A DNA stretch of 5,679 bases, taken from the NCBI GenBank assembly GCA_934777245.1, contig CAKVND010000076.1, forward strand, positions 1 through 5,679, in the 5' to 3' direction. The first letter of the stretch is position 1. Every line of letters begins with the position of its first letter. The notes under the pieces were generated by a model. It saw only the letters and a list, made by a program, of their open reading frames with translations. It had not been told where the DNA came from and did no database searches. The position numbers and the translations under genes were made by a program. This document shows, piece after piece, positions 5,421-5,679 of this stretch. This stretch comes from an uncultured Candidatus Melainabacteria bacterium (GTDB lineage Bacteria; Cyanobacteriota; Vampirovibrionia; Gastranaerophilales; Gastranaerophilaceae).

Positions 5421-5456
5421 GCAAAATGACGGAGCATTATTATAATCACTTTTGCA
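5416..5456. repeat. Overlapping, mutually exclusive inverted repeats
   Basis: ATAATGC (5416-5422) can pair with GCATTAT (5434-5440), while TGCAAAA (5420-5426) can pair with TTTTGCA (5450-5456). The two pairings share 5420-5422 and cannot form together. Both are perfect 7 bp stems. The function is unknown. Confidence 0.45.
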
Positions 5457-5463
5457 TAGACAA

Positions 5464-5499
5464 AAAATAACTCGACTTCAAATGAAATCGAGTTATTTT
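5464..5499 (-). terminator. Intrinsic terminator of tuf, possibly bidirectional
   Basis: AAAATAACTCGA (5464-5475) pairs perfectly over 12 bp with 5488-5499 around a 12-base loop that can pair further (TTC/GAA). On the minus strand the stem ends in a run of six T (5462-5467 complement), as expected for a terminator of the leftward tuf gene, whose stop lies about 25 bases upstream. On the plus strand TTTTATATT follows, so it may also stop rightward transcripts. Confidence 0.8.
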
Positions 5500-5523
5500 A
5501 TATTATAGATAATTTTAAATCAA

Positions 5524-5679
5524 TTATTCAATAATTTTATCTACAACACCGGCACCAACTGTTCTACCACCTTCACGGATAGCGAATCTCATACCTTCTT
5601 CAATAGCTACTGGAGCGATAAGTTCAACTTCCATAACTACGTTATCACCAGGCATTACCATTTCGCCTTCGAATTTGAT
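5524..5679 (-). CDS. tuf: Translation elongation factor Tu, C-terminal fragment (truncated by window edge)
   Basis: EF-Tu is the GTPase that delivers aminoacyl-tRNA to the ribosomal A site in the cytosol. Only the last 51 codons are present, entering at the right edge and ending at the TAA whose complement is 5524-5526. The translation matches EF-Tu domain [35 protein letters not shown] (a core beta-barrel segment) and the terminal [14 protein letters not shown]. Asp at the position usually occupied by Thr, Ala or Ser in the GVV-x-K tail is a small variation. The gene converges on the FKG pair, with the inverted repeat between them, and is followed by its own terminator. The GTPase domain is outside the window. 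Downstream sequence gives no sign of another gene in the same operon. Confidence 0.97.
   Translation of the reverse strand: MKFEGEMVMPGDNVVMEVELIAPVAIEEGMRFAIREGGRTVGAGVVDKIIE

Overview
This AT-rich window looks like chromosomal DNA from a gut Gastranaerophilales/Melainabacteria-type relative of the cyanobacteria. Four things point that way. The IspE glycine motif has the Ser-Thr-Asn-Ala form that I recall from cyanobacteria. The phosphoesterase resembles cyanobacterial family members. Two large proteins of unknown function carry an N-terminal Asn/His-Pro-x-Phe-Lys-Gly tag of a kind I associate with this group. The base composition also fits. The taxonomic call is inference from memory, not a search result.

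Layout: (a) 1-408, the C-terminal part of a metallophosphoesterase, followed after one base by ispE (410-1273), a kinase of the MEP isoprenoid pathway; these look like one operon. (b) 1274-1533, a regulatory gap with TTTACA direct repeats on a 10-11 bp period and an extended -10 promoter. (c) 1534-3201 and 3213-4838, two tandem, probably co-transcribed paralogous membrane proteins that share the FKG tag and several aligned motifs; function unknown. (d) 4839-5523, a long gap between convergent genes. Most of it is a composite inverted repeat (4961-5392). (e) 5464-5499, a terminator, then the last 51 codons of tuf (EF-Tu) on the minus strand.

The most notable structure is the inverted repeat. 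It is two diverged copies of one element facing each other around an AAGCTT centre. Both copies keep the same order and spacing: hairpin A, a constant ten-base ACATCCATTT segment, a GTAA-looped (GNRA-type) hairpin B, GAAAC, a pyrimidine tract, then long pairing arms. The stems of A and B differ in sequence between copies but keep pairing through compensatory changes. The copies are not conserved as protein, since one has stops and indels. This suggests a structured RNA or a DNA-structure mobile repeat. Each copy is oriented so that readthrough from its neighbouring gene would transcribe it in the same sense.

The genes at the two ends are housekeeping. The accessory content is the paralogous FKG pair and the repeat element.
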